Source of the DNA: DATJGR01 sp041739525
Lineage (GTDB): Bacteria > Pseudomonadota > Gammaproteobacteria > Pseudomonadales > Azotimanducaceae
Direction of reading: 5' to 3'
NCBI GenBank assembly: GCA_041739525.1
Contig: JBGSNQ010000146.1
Location: forward strand, 1 to 64,000
DNA: 64,000 nt
Part shown: positions 24,043 through 32,167 of the stretch, one piece after another
Numbering within the stretch: position 1 is the stretch's first letter
Layout: each line of letters opens with the position of its first letter
Notes under the pieces: model-generated
What the model was told of the DNA's origin: nothing
Seen by the model: only the letters and a program-made list of their open reading frames with translations
Databases searched by the model: none
Position numbers and translations under genes: made by a program

Positions 24043-24989
24043 AGGCTGCGCGTCACAAACATCAGTAGTGCACCGAGCAGCGCGAGCATCAGCGATATGC
24101 CCAGAAACTCCGGTACACGGAACACCCGCATCTTGGCAATCGTTGTTTCGAAAACGCCGAGCAGCACACCCGCTAGCGCGAGCTTGGCAATGTAGGTCGC
24201 GACTCCGATGCCATACTGAGCGGGCGCCGAATCCGGCGTGGCCAACCCCCACGGAATGAATACCGCTGCGATCAGCGAAACGTACAAGAGCAGCTTCAGC
24301 GAACCCGCGAATTCGATGACCGCAAGGTGTCGGGCGGAGTACTCGAGCACCATCGCTTCGTGAACCATCGTCAACTCGAGGTGCGTTGCGGGATTGTCGA
24401 CCGGAACCCGCGCATTCTCGGCGATTGCCACGATGATCAGCGCAACGAGGGCCAGCCCGAGAGAGACGCGAAGTCCCGCGTCACCGGATGTCATGAACGC
24501 TGCAATGACCGACAGCTGTGTCGAGCCCGCGATCAGCGCGAGGGTGAACGTAACGATGATCAGCGCGGGCTCCGCAAGCGACGCAATCATGACTTCGCGG
24601 CTCGAACCGATACCCCCGAAGCTGGTACCGATGTCGAGTCCGGCAAGCGCCAGAAAGAACCGCGCGCTTCCGAGCAGCGCGATGATCGCGATCAGATCGG
24701 CTGATACGCTCAACGGCAGCCCCGTTGCAAAGGTCGGTACCAGTGATGCGGCCGTCCACGTGGCAGAGAAGATGAGATACGGCGTCACTCGAAACAGCCA
24801 GGACGCGTTCTCGGCGAGTACGGCTTCCTTTTTCGACAGTTTCCAGAGGTCACGGTACGGCTGGAGTATCGACGGACCCTGTCGCTGCTGCAGCCGGGAT
24901 TTCACTTTACGGACGAAGCCCATCAGCGCCGGCGCCAGGACCAACACGATGATCATCTGAGCAAGCTGCAGACTCAGATCGAGGATCAT
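24039..24989 (-). CDS. HyfC/HycD/NuoH-like membrane subunit
   Basis: A 316-residue protein with about eight helices that docks the peripheral arm to the membrane in complex I relatives. Diagnostic pieces are VRKVKSRLQQRQGPSILQPY (about residues 25-45), ATHLELTMVHEAMVLEYSAR and LGVFETTIAKMRVFRVPEFL. The start ATG overlaps the HyfB-like stop by 4 bases. It is the fifth-to-last gene of the operon and its length matches HyfC. Confidence 0.9.
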   Translation of the reverse strand: MILDLSLQLAQMIIVLVLAPALMGFVRKVKSRLQQRQGPSILQPYRDLWKLSKKEAVLAENASWLFRVTPYLIFSATWTAASLVPTFATGLPLSVSADLIAIIALLGSARFFLALAGLDIGTSFGGIGSSREVMIASLAEPALIIVTFTLALIAGSTQLSVIAAFMTSGDAGLRVSLGLALVALIIVAIAENARVPVDNPATHLELTMVHEAMVLEYSARHLAVIEFAGSLKLLLYVSLIAAVFIPWGLATPDSAPAQYGIGVATYIAKLALAGVLLGVFETTIAKMRVFRVPEFLGISLMLALLGALLMFVTRSL

Positions 24990-27010
24990 TGCAGCAGCGC
25001 CAATAGCGACAACAGGCTGACGAGCGTGATGAACACCAACCCGAGATACTGTCGAATCGTTAAAGACTGCGCACGATTCGCCCGCTCGGCGACGAGCGTC
25101 ACGTAACGGGCAATCGGTAGATACAGTGTGTCCCAGATCAGATCGCGAACAACCAGATGAAAGCGGGCCGCACCGATGTCTCCGGGCTTTGGCATCGCTA
25201 CTGTTTCGCGCGCCTGGAACAAGAGCGTACCGAATACACGCCTGATCGGTTGCGCAAAGCTGCTGGCGGAGTACTGCAGCAGCGGGTTCGCATCGGGATA
25301 GCCGCAGTCCCAGGCCGGCGCGCGGCGAACCTCTCGGGACGCGACCCGGTGAATCACGTATGCGCCGAGCGACGCCGCGAGCGCGGAGAATAGAAACACG
25401 AAGAGCCCGTTGTAGGAGCTGCGGGTCTGATCAATCGGTACGATCGTCAACCAGGATTGAGCGGCCTGCAGAGGCATGTGACCACCGACGAATACGTCGG
25501 TGATCGGAGCTATCGTGTCAATCACGTATCCGGGCAGGATGCCCGCGGCGACGCACAGCGCGACCAGCAGCAGCATGGCGGCACGTGATGCTGGATGTGC
25601 TTCATGCGCAATCTCGGTCGCCGACGAGCGAGGCCGGCCGAGAAATGCCAGGCCGAATGCCTTGACGAAACACGCGGCCGCAAGTGCGGCCGATAGCGCG
25701 AGCATCGCACCGACCGCCGGAATCAGGAACTTCAGACCCCACGCCGACAGCTGCGGGCTTACGAGGATCGCCTGGAACGTCAGCCATTCGGAGACGAAAC
25801 CATTGAGGGGCGGAAGCGCTGAGATCGCCATCGATCCAACTAGAAAAGCGAACGCCGTGACCGGCATCCGGTGGATGAGGCCGCCCAGATGCTCCATGTC
25901 GCGTTCGTGTGTTGCAGCGTGCACAGCGCCCGCACCGTAGAACAGCAGACTCTTGAACAACGAATGGTTGAAAACATGAAACAGCGCCGCAACGAACGCG
26001 AGCGCCGCGGCCCAGTGAATTCCGCCAGATTCGAACGCGAGCGCGAGACCGAGTGCTATGAAAACGATGCCGACGTTCTCGACGGTGCTGTACGCGAGCA
26101 GAACCTTCAGATCGTTCTGCATCATCGCCTGGAGCACGCCCAGCACAGCGGTCACGCCGCCAACCGACAGAACGACGACACTCCACCATGTTTGCGGTGG
26201 GCCAAGGAGGTCGAAGACGATTCGGATGAAGCCGTAGATCGCGACCTTCGTCATCACACCGCTCATAAGGGCCGAGACGTGGCTCGGCGCAGCCGGGTGC
26301 GCTAGCGGAAGCCACGCGTGCAGCGGCACCACGCCGGCTTTAGAGCCGCACCCGATCAACGCAAGACCGAAAATGATCCCGGTGAGTAGCTTTTCGTGGT
26401 CCAGCAGGCGCATGTCGACGAAGACATAGCCTCCCGCTGGGGCGAGGAGCCCGAATGCAACCAGTAGCGTCAGTGTTCCAAAGCTCGCCATCACGAGATA
26501 GACGTACCCGGCTGCTCGATTGCTCGCTTCCTGGTGGTGCGCCATGACGAGTGTCCACGACGACAGGGACATGAACTCCCAACTGATCAGATACGTAAAC
26601 GCATCGCCGGCGATGACTACCAGGTTCATCGCGGCGAGAAATGCCGGAAAGAATGGCACCACGCGGCTGGGCTGGCTCTCGTGCCGTCCGTATCCGAGAC
26701 CGTAGAGGCTGGCCGACGCAGCGCCCAAGTTCACTACAACCAGGAAGAGTGCCGCGAGCAGATCGAGATCGAAGTGCGCGCCGATCCACGGTAGCCCGAT
26801 CGGCAGCAGATACGACTCGGGAATCGCTTGAGCGCCGGCGAGAACATAGTGCAGCGCGACTACTGTTTGTGTCGCGCAGATGAGCAGGCAAATGCCGTAG
26901 ACCAACGTGGATCCATTGCGGGTACGTGCCGCGAACGCACCGACGATTCCCATCGCCAACAGAACCGCCACGCCGCACAGAAGAATGACGACTGTCGGAA
27001 GTCCGCTCAT
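24986..27010 (-). CDS. HyfB/NuoL-like proton-pumping membrane subunit
   Basis: A 674-residue protein, essentially the length of E. coli HyfB, with about 14-16 helices. Channel residues are present in SWEFMSLSSWTLVMAHHQ, GCGSKAGVVPLHAWLPLAHP (Lys) and SALMSGVMTKVAIYGF (Lys). The C-terminal third carries a long amphipathic segment and a final helix (LGLVFITLVSLLSLLALL). It is the first structural gene, 10 bases after the XRE regulator. The ATG at 27,010 was chosen because it begins the first helix; the open frame extends 10 codons upstream. Confidence 0.9.
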   Translation of the reverse strand: MSGLPTVVILLCGVAVLLAMGIVGAFAARTRNGSTLVYGICLLICATQTVVALHYVLAGAQAIPESYLLPIGLPWIGAHFDLDLLAALFLVVVNLGAASASLYGLGYGRHESQPSRVVPFFPAFLAAMNLVVIAGDAFTYLISWEFMSLSSWTLVMAHHQEASNRAAGYVYLVMASFGTLTLLVAFGLLAPAGGYVFVDMRLLDHEKLLTGIIFGLALIGCGSKAGVVPLHAWLPLAHPAAPSHVSALMSGVMTKVAIYGFIRIVFDLLGPPQTWWSVVVLSVGGVTAVLGVLQAMMQNDLKVLLAYSTVENVGIVFIALGLALAFESGGIHWAAALAFVAALFHVFNHSLFKSLLFYGAGAVHAATHERDMEHLGGLIHRMPVTAFAFLVGSMAISALPPLNGFVSEWLTFQAILVSPQLSAWGLKFLIPAVGAMLALSAALAAACFVKAFGLAFLGRPRSSATEIAHEAHPASRAAMLLLVALCVAAGILPGYVIDTIAPITDVFVGGHMPLQAAQSWLTIVPIDQTRSSYNGLFVFLFSALAASLGAYVIHRVASREVRRAPAWDCGYPDANPLLQYSASSFAQPIRRVFGTLLFQARETVAMPKPGDIGAARFHLVVRDLIWDTLYLPIARYVTLVAERANRAQSLTIRQYLGLVFITLVSLLSLLALLQ

Positions 27011-27020
27011 CAGTGCGGGT

Positions 27021-27266
27021 TCATGATTTGAGCCGCACACCTCGGCCGCCGCCTGGACTGGCGACGCCGGGATCGATCAACTCGACCCCTGCCATATCGA
27101 GTGCTGCGATCAGTTTCATCAGTGAATCGACGTTGCCGCGAATGAAGTCTTCACTCGCTTCCATGCGTTGGATCGTCGGGACCGAAAGACCGGCCGCCTT
27201 GGCGAGTTCGCGCTGATCGATACCCAAGAGAGCCCTGGCAGCACGCATCTGGTCGGCAGTTAGCAT
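27021..27266 (-). CDS. XRE-family helix-turn-helix regulator
   Basis: An 81-residue protein made of one Cro/CI HTH: MRAARALLGIDQRELAKAAG followed by LSVPTIQRMEASEDFI (about residues 7-45). There is a short C-terminal helix and a basic tail. It sits directly ahead of the hyfB-like gene with a 10-base gap, so it is probably the first gene of that operon and its local regulator. An ATTGATCAAT palindrome lies about 45 bases upstream. Confidence 0.82.
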   Translation of the reverse strand: MLTADQMRAARALLGIDQRELAKAAGLSVPTIQRMEASEDFIRGNVDSLMKLIAALDMAGVELIDPGVASPGGGRGVRLKS

Positions 27267-27309
27267 GGTCCGGCCATGATAAATGATGCTTCACACTTAA
27301 TAAAGTACC

Positions 27310-27319
27310 ATTGATCAAT
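27310..27319. promoter_or_regulatory. Palindrome upstream of the XRE-hyf operon
   Basis: ATTGATCAAT is a perfect 10-bp palindrome in an AT-rich stretch 44 bases upstream of the XRE start codon. It is a candidate operator for that regulator. Its position fits autoregulation, but 10 bp alone is weak evidence. Confidence 0.35.
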
Positions 27320-27465
27320 AGATCGACCTGGCAAAACGCGCGTTGCATGTAGCCCGCGGCCGCGGCGCCGCCGACGCTTCACGACCCGCGTACAACAGAA
27401 TCAGAGCTTCACCGTGCGTCAGGATCACGCACTATTTCTTCCCAGCAACCTAACGACCATGTAGA

Positions 27466-27498
27466 GGGGTGTTCTCTCAAAACTCTGCAGAACACCCC
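27466..27498. repeat. 10-bp hairpin near right att
   Basis: GGGGTGTTCT (27,466-27,475) and AGAACACCCC (27,489-27,498) form a perfect 10-bp stem around a 13-base loop, about 90 bases inside the right repeat. It mirrors in size the stem near the left repeat, though the sequences differ. It may be a terminator or part of the attachment architecture. Confidence 0.5.
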
Positions 27499-27589
27499 AC
27501 CCTTTGACCCCGATCGACACAACTCACGTAGTTGATTCAACTGGTGTACAGGAGGGTGACGTGAGTCGGGTTTCGCACTCAATATCTGG

Positions 27590-27640
27590 AAATCTGGTTG
27601 GGGAAACTCAGTGTCGGTTCGATTCCGACCCCGGGCACCA
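27590..27640 (+). repeat. Right attachment-like repeat: 3' fragment of tRNA-Leu
   Basis: An exact 51-base copy of the 3' part of tRNA-Leu(CAA), including the variable arm, T-arm, 3' acceptor strand and CCA. The 5' half, D-arm and anticodon are absent, so it cannot make a functional tRNA. It is read as the distal att site left by integration at 11,818-11,868. Confidence 0.85.
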
Positions 27641-27680
27641 TCGATGTTCCAAGGCTAGGTCTGCGCGCGTCAGCGCATCC

Positions 27681-27938
27681 TCACGCTGAAGGTCGGCCGC
27701 GATGCAGTTTCTGAACGAAGGGACTGCTATCGAGCACATGTCCGCCATGCGCGGACCCATCGGGGAAAAACCACTCGCCACCGTCCCAGTCGACGTCATG
27801 CGTTGCGGGTCTGCGCGTGTCTGAAACAACCTGGCAGATTCCCGCCGCAGAACCCCGCGGGTAAACGCGCGTGATTACACAGTCGCTTGTCGCGACCAGA
27901 ATCCAGTCACCGCTTCGAATCAGGGGATGGCTTTTCAT
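27681..27938 (-). CDS. Small hypothetical protein
   Basis: An 85-residue frame starting MKSHPLIRSGDWILVATSD. It has no signal peptide, membrane helix or recognised motif. The sequence is balanced in composition, with a plausible compact beta-rich pattern (CVITRVYPRGSAAGICQVV, GGEWFFPDGSAHGG). It starts 5 bases after the stop of the next small gene on the same strand, suggesting a two-gene unit just outside the island's right repeat. Function unknown. Confidence 0.45.
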   Translation of the reverse strand: MKSHPLIRSGDWILVATSDCVITRVYPRGSAAGICQVVSDTRRPATHDVDWDGGEWFFPDGSAHGGHVLDSSPFVQKLHRGRPSA

Positions 27939-27943
27939 ACGGG

Positions 27944-28159
27944 TTAACTTATCCACTCGTCAGCAATTTTTCGCAGCAGAGGTTCGATCTTCCTCGCTTG
28001 GCGTTCCGCTTCGATCTGAGAAATGCACGCGCCGTAGCGACGGCTCACGCTGAAATCGACGACTCGCACCTGCAGCACCCATTGCGTTTCCCCGTCCTCT
28101 CGGTCTTTCCCGAAGGTCCAGTCGGTGCGCACTCCGGAGCGTGTGAATCCGCCTTGCAT
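27944..28159 (-). CDS. Small hypothetical protein
   Basis: A 71-residue frame starting MQGGFTRSGVRTDWTFGKD. It is charged and soluble, with a helical C-terminal half (QIEAERQARKIEPLLRKIAD). No family was recognised. Its order with the downstream 85-residue frame and their tight spacing support both as genes, but coding status rests on open frame and composition only. Confidence 0.42.
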   Translation of the reverse strand: MQGGFTRSGVRTDWTFGKDREDGETQWVLQVRVVDFSVSRRYGACISQIEAERQARKIEPLLRKIADEWIS

Positions 28160-28348
28160 CGAAGCTCCCTGATTTGGTGTGATGCCGCCGCTTCGCGCCC
28201 GGGACTCTCCACGACAGCTTCAGGGGCACTGACAGTGTCTAGGCTTGGGGCGCGGATAGATACATATATCGTCCCTGTTTGCGTCACTGCGGGTTGTAAT
28301 GCAGACGAATGGCACAACAAAGCTCATCCGTAGCATCCGATTAGCTTC

Positions 28349-28678
28349 ATGGACGACGAACGACTGAATGCGCTCTGCGACGAGCTCCGAGGACTCGCGC
28401 GCCTGTCACCCGGCATCGACCCGCCTTCCACGCTACGTGTTCGTGCGATCGCGGAGGAAATCCAACGCTCGGTCGATTCAAAGGGAACGAACGTTCGCGC
28501 ATGTGCCATCGACCTTCTGGATGGATTCCAACTCTGGTTCAGTCAGAGAAAGTGGAATCAGTCGGGCGACGAAGGCCGACACGTAAAGTTCAGTGTCTTC
28601 GCGTCGATACTCAAACTCGAAGGCGCCGTGCGTGATATACACGACTCGAGAATCCAAACCACAAGAGCAGGCCGGTGA
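28349..28678 (+). CDS. Hypothetical protein
   Basis: A 109-residue soluble frame beginning MDDERLNALCDELRGLARL. It is predicted mostly alpha-helical, with an aromatic stretch LLDGFQLWFSQRKWNQSGD in the middle. There is no known motif. Its TGA overlaps the ATG of the next frame by one base, suggesting co-translation. It is divergent from the two small minus-strand frames. Confidence 0.5.
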   Translation: MDDERLNALCDELRGLARLSPGIDPPSTLRVRAIAEEIQRSVDSKGTNVRACAIDLLDGFQLWFSQRKWNQSGDEGRHVKFSVFASILKLEGAVRDIHDSRIQTTRAGR

Positions 28679-28950
28679 TGACGCAGTCGCGCAAGAACAC
28701 GGCAGAGATTCAACGAAGTCGTACGCGTCACGGCGATCGTTTTCGCGCCTGGAGCGATCACGGCGCGATCACTGTGCAGGAAGTCATCACCGAAACCGAT
28801 GCGGCAGCACTTAGCAAGCCGGGCGACTGGATTCAGGGCGAGTCGGACTTTCAGCGCATGGACAATGGCAGGTCGCTGAACAGCAACGACGCACGCACCG
28901 AGTTCACCGATCCGATCGACGATACGGTTTATCGCCGTCGTACCCAATAG
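28678..28950 (+). CDS. Hypothetical protein
   Basis: A 90-residue hydrophilic frame beginning MTQSRKNTAEIQRSRTRHGD and ending DDTVYRRRTQ. It is rich in charged and polar residues, with no hydrophobic core segment and no recognised family. The one-base overlap with the preceding frame is the main support. It converges on the metal-efflux pump gene 31 bases away. Confidence 0.45.
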   Translation: MTQSRKNTAEIQRSRTRHGDRFRAWSDHGAITVQEVITETDAAALSKPGDWIQGESDFQRMDNGRSLNSNDARTEFTDPIDDTVYRRRTQ

Positions 28951-28981
28951 CTGCCGCGCTCGCGAGCGTTCTCGCGCGGAA

Positions 28982-31900
28982 TCAGTTCTCCGGCTCAAAC
29001 GGCTCAGCCACCGCGTACGGCCGATGGAACATTCGATATAGCGCCGGCAGCACGAGCAGCGTCAGCACCGTCGCGGAAAGGATGCCGCCAATCACCACTG
29101 TTGCCAGCGGACGCTGAACTTCGGCGCCAGTGCCGGTGTTGAACGCCATCGGCAGGAAACCGAGACTCGCGACGAGCGCGATCATCAGGATCGGTCGCAG
29201 ACGTGTCATCGCGCCCTCCACAATCGCGTCTTCGAGACCGATGCCTTTGTGTCGAAGGTCGCGGATGTAGGTCACCATGACGACGCCCGTCAGCACTGCG
29301 ACGCCGGACAATGTCATGAAGCCGACCCCGGCCGAAATCGACAACGGAATATCTCGCAGTGCGAGGCCGGCAACGCCGCCGGTCAGCGCCAGCGGCACGC
29401 TTGAGAACACCAGCGCGGCGTCGCGCGCCGAGCCGAACGTTGCCATCAGCAGCAGAAAGATGAGGACCAGCGTGAGCGGTACCAGTAACCGAAGCCGAGC
29501 GCTCGCAGACTCCAATTGTTCGAATGTGCCGCCGTAGTCGAGCCAGTAGCCCTCGGGCAGAGTCACTTCTGCCGCCACGCGCTCCTGTACCTCCGCTACA
29601 AATGACCCGAGATCGCGACCGCGCACGTTCGCTGCGATCACGGCCCGCCGTTTGCCGTTCTCGCGGCTGATCTGGTTCGGTCCGAGACTGAGTTCGATGT
29701 GTGCAACTTCGCCGAGCGGCACGTAGCGCGGCGGATCGCGGCTGATGCCGAGGCCATCCGCATCGCCCGACGGTTCCAGCGTCGATTGCGGCAGCGGAAT
29801 CGGTAGACGCTTGATCGCTTCGAGATCGGTGCGCAGCGTTTCCGGCAGCCGAACGACGATGTCGAAACGGCGATCGCCTTCGAAAACCTGGCCCTGTTCC
29901 TTGCCGCCGAGCGCAATCTGAATCACCTCCTGCACGTCGGCGACGTTCAGGCCGTAGTGCCGCAGCGAATCGCGGTCGGGTTCGATCGTTAGCAGCGGCA
30001 GGCCGGTGATCTGCTCCAGCTTTACATCCGCGGCACCGGGCACATTCTTGACCACGTCCTCGATCGCACCGCCCACTTCCAACAAGGTGTCGAGACTGTC
30101 TCCCACCAGCTTTACGGCAAGGTCCGAACGAACGCCGGCAATGAGTTCGTTGAAACGCATCTGTATGGGCTGCAGAAACTCGTAGTTGTTCCCCGGAACC
30201 TGCATGACCGCTCGCTCGAGATCCGCGACCAGTTCGGATTTCGTCTTGGATGGATCGGGCCAATCGCCGCGTTCCTTCATGATGATGAACGTATCGGCCA
30301 CCGAAGGCGGCATCGGATCTGTGGCAATGTCGGCCGTGCCGATCTTTGCAAACACATGCGACACCTCAGGTAGCGTCTCGATCTTCTCCTCGAGCTGGTT
30401 CTGCATCGAGAGCGCCTGCGACAGACTGGTGCCCGGAATGCGCAACGCGTGCAACGCGATGTCGCCTTCGTCCAGATTCGGCAGGAACTCGCTGCCCATG
30501 CGGCTGGCAACGATGCCGCTCAGCACCACCAGCGCGGCTGCGGCACCTACTACCGGTACGCGCCACGCCAGCGCGAATCGCAGTGCCGGCTCGTAGACGC
30601 GCTTCGCTCCCCGGATCAGAGCGTTTTCGGTTTCCGCAACGCGTCCGTTCACGAACAACGCGACCGCCGCCGGCACGAACGTCAGTGACAGCGCGAGCGC
30701 TGCAAGCAACGCAACGACCACCGTGAATGCCATCGGGCCGAACATCTTTCCTTCCACGCCGGTCAACGCGAAGATCGGTAGATTCACCAGCACCACCACA
30801 ACGACGCTGACGAAGCTCGACCTGAAAACCTCGCGCGTCGCTTTGAACACAGTGCCGAGTCGTTCCTGCAGCTCCAGCACGCGTCCCGCCTGCTGCTGAT
30901 GTTGTCCGAGCCGCAGCAGGCAGTTCTCGACGATGATCACCGCGCCGTCGACGATCAGGCCAAAGTCGAGCGCACCCAGACTCATCAGGTTGGCGCTCAC
31001 GCCCCGTTCCACCATCGCAGTAATGGTCAGCAGCATCGCCAACGGAATGACCATGGCGGTGATCAGCGCCGCTCGCAGGTTGCCGAGCATTGCCATCAGC
31101 ACACCGATCACCAGCAGTGCGCCGACACCCAGGTTCTCCTGAACTGTCGCGATGGTCTTGTCTACCAGTGTGCTGCGGTCGTAGATCGCGTTGGCGCGCA
31201 CACCCCGCGGTAGCGTTTCCTGAACTTCTTCGAGCTTCCTGCCGACAGCCTCGGACACCGTGCGGCTGTTCTCGCCGATCAGCATGAAGACCGTCCCCAG
31301 CACCACCTCCTGACCGTCCTGTGTCGACGCACCGGTGCGTAAATCCGAACCGAGCTGGATGTCCGCGACCTGCTCCAGCGGGATCGGCACGTCATCGCGT
31401 TGAGCAACCACGATCGCTTCGATGTCGGCGATACTCGCGACCTGGCCCGGTGAGCGGATCAGATACTGCTCGCCGGACTTTTCGATGTAGCCGGCACCGA
31501 CGTTTGCGTTGTTGCGCGCGAGCGCCTGCATCACGTCGTGCAACGTCAGGTCATACGCTAACAGTTTCGCTGGGTCGGGCATGACGTGGAATTGCTTTTC
31601 GTAACCGCCGACGGTATTGACTTCGATCACGCCGGGCGTCTGCCGCAATTGCGGGCGGATCACCCAATCGTGGATCGTGCGCAGGTCGGTGGGTGTATGT
31701 GAACTGCCCGGCGCGGCCGTCACCGTGTACATGAAGATCTCACCGAGCCCGGTGGCGATCGGTCCCATCGTCGGCTCGATCCCTTCCGGCAACTGGCTAC
31801 GTGCCTCGGCCAGGCGCTCGTTGACGAGCTGGCGCGCAAAATAGATGTCGGTGCCGTCCGTAAACACCGCGGTGATTTGCGAAAGCCCATAGCGGGACAC

Positions 31901-32152
31901 CGAGCGCGTGTATTCCAGGCGCGGCAATCCGGCCAACGCAGTCTCGATCGGAAATGTCACCCGCTGCTCGGCCTCCAGCGGCGAATACCCGGGTGCCTCG
32001 GTATTGATCTGCACCTGAACGTTGGTGATGTCGGGCACCGCATCGATCGGCAGGCGCTGGTAGTTGAAGACACCGAGCGCCGCGAGGCCGGTAACCACCG
32101 CGAGCACCATCCACCGGTGGCGCAAGCAACTCTCTAGAATTCGGTCGAACAT
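28982..32152 (-). CDS. czcA: Heavy-metal RND efflux pump, CzcA type
   Basis: A 1056-residue inner-membrane RND transporter with 12 predicted helices and two large periplasmic loops. The fourth helix reads ALDFGLIVDGAVIIVENC (about residues 398-415). This matches the DFGxxxDGAxxxxEN signature of divalent-cation (Zn/Co/Cd/Ni) pumps and not the CusA pattern for Cu/Ag. It exports cations out of the periplasm or cytoplasm using protons. It is the last gene of a czcC-czcB-czcA order, 15 bases after czcB. The exact metal cannot be read from sequence. Confidence 0.92.
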   Translation of the reverse strand: MFDRILESCLRHRWMVLAVVTGLAALGVFNYQRLPIDAVPDITNVQVQINTEAPGYSPLEAEQRVTFPIETALAGLPRLEYTRSVSRYGLSQITAVFTDGTDIYFARQLVNERLAEARSQLPEGIEPTMGPIATGLGEIFMYTVTAAPGSSHTPTDLRTIHDWVIRPQLRQTPGVIEVNTVGGYEKQFHVMPDPAKLLAYDLTLHDVMQALARNNANVGAGYIEKSGEQYLIRSPGQVASIADIEAIVVAQRDDVPIPLEQVADIQLGSDLRTGASTQDGQEVVLGTVFMLIGENSRTVSEAVGRKLEEVQETLPRGVRANAIYDRSTLVDKTIATVQENLGVGALLVIGVLMAMLGNLRAALITAMVIPLAMLLTITAMVERGVSANLMSLGALDFGLIVDGAVIIVENCLLRLGQHQQQAGRVLELQERLGTVFKATREVFRSSFVSVVVVVLVNLPIFALTGVEGKMFGPMAFTVVVALLAALALSLTFVPAAVALFVNGRVAETENALIRGAKRVYEPALRFALAWRVPVVGAAAALVVLSGIVASRMGSEFLPNLDEGDIALHALRIPGTSLSQALSMQNQLEEKIETLPEVSHVFAKIGTADIATDPMPPSVADTFIIMKERGDWPDPSKTKSELVADLERAVMQVPGNNYEFLQPIQMRFNELIAGVRSDLAVKLVGDSLDTLLEVGGAIEDVVKNVPGAADVKLEQITGLPLLTIEPDRDSLRHYGLNVADVQEVIQIALGGKEQGQVFEGDRRFDIVVRLPETLRTDLEAIKRLPIPLPQSTLEPSGDADGLGISRDPPRYVPLGEVAHIELSLGPNQISRENGKRRAVIAANVRGRDLGSFVAEVQERVAAEVTLPEGYWLDYGGTFEQLESASARLRLLVPLTLVLIFLLLMATFGSARDAALVFSSVPLALTGGVAGLALRDIPLSISAGVGFMTLSGVAVLTGVVMVTYIRDLRHKGIGLEDAIVEGAMTRLRPILMIALVASLGFLPMAFNTGTGAEVQRPLATVVIGGILSATVLTLLVLPALYRMFHRPYAVAEPFEPEN

Positions 32153-32167
32153 GATCGTTACCTACAG

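Larger units (their letters stand above)
11869..27640. mobile_element. Candidate genomic island at tRNA-Leu
   Basis: About 15.7 kb lie between the intact tRNA-Leu and the exact 51-bp copy of its 3' half. Cargo: TerC-like, RibA-like, RHH regulator, PEP carboxykinase, isocitrate dehydrogenase, PtsP, XRE regulator and six hyf/Ehr genes. Core operons lie to the left. No integrase, transposase or phage gene is seen, so the element appears immobile, has lost its recombinase, or used one in trans. The repeat is direct evidence; the mobile origin is inferred. Confidence 0.72.
27267..27680. other. Non-coding right edge of the island
   Basis: No gene is supported in this stretch. It carries the leader of the XRE-hyf operon (AT-rich 27,275-27,325), a perfect 10-bp palindrome (27,310-27,319), a 10-bp hairpin (27,466-27,498) and the tRNA-Leu fragment repeat (27,590-27,640). 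No integrase is present. Confidence 0.6.

Noticed and set aside
27590..27640. A second tRNA-Leu gene
   Set aside because: Only the 3' 51 bases are present; the 5' acceptor strand, D-arm and a proper anticodon are missing.
28951..28981. Terminator between convergent 28,678-28,950 and czcA
   Set aside because: The CGCG-rich stretch can fold in several ways but gives no clean stem with a T-run, so it was not listed.
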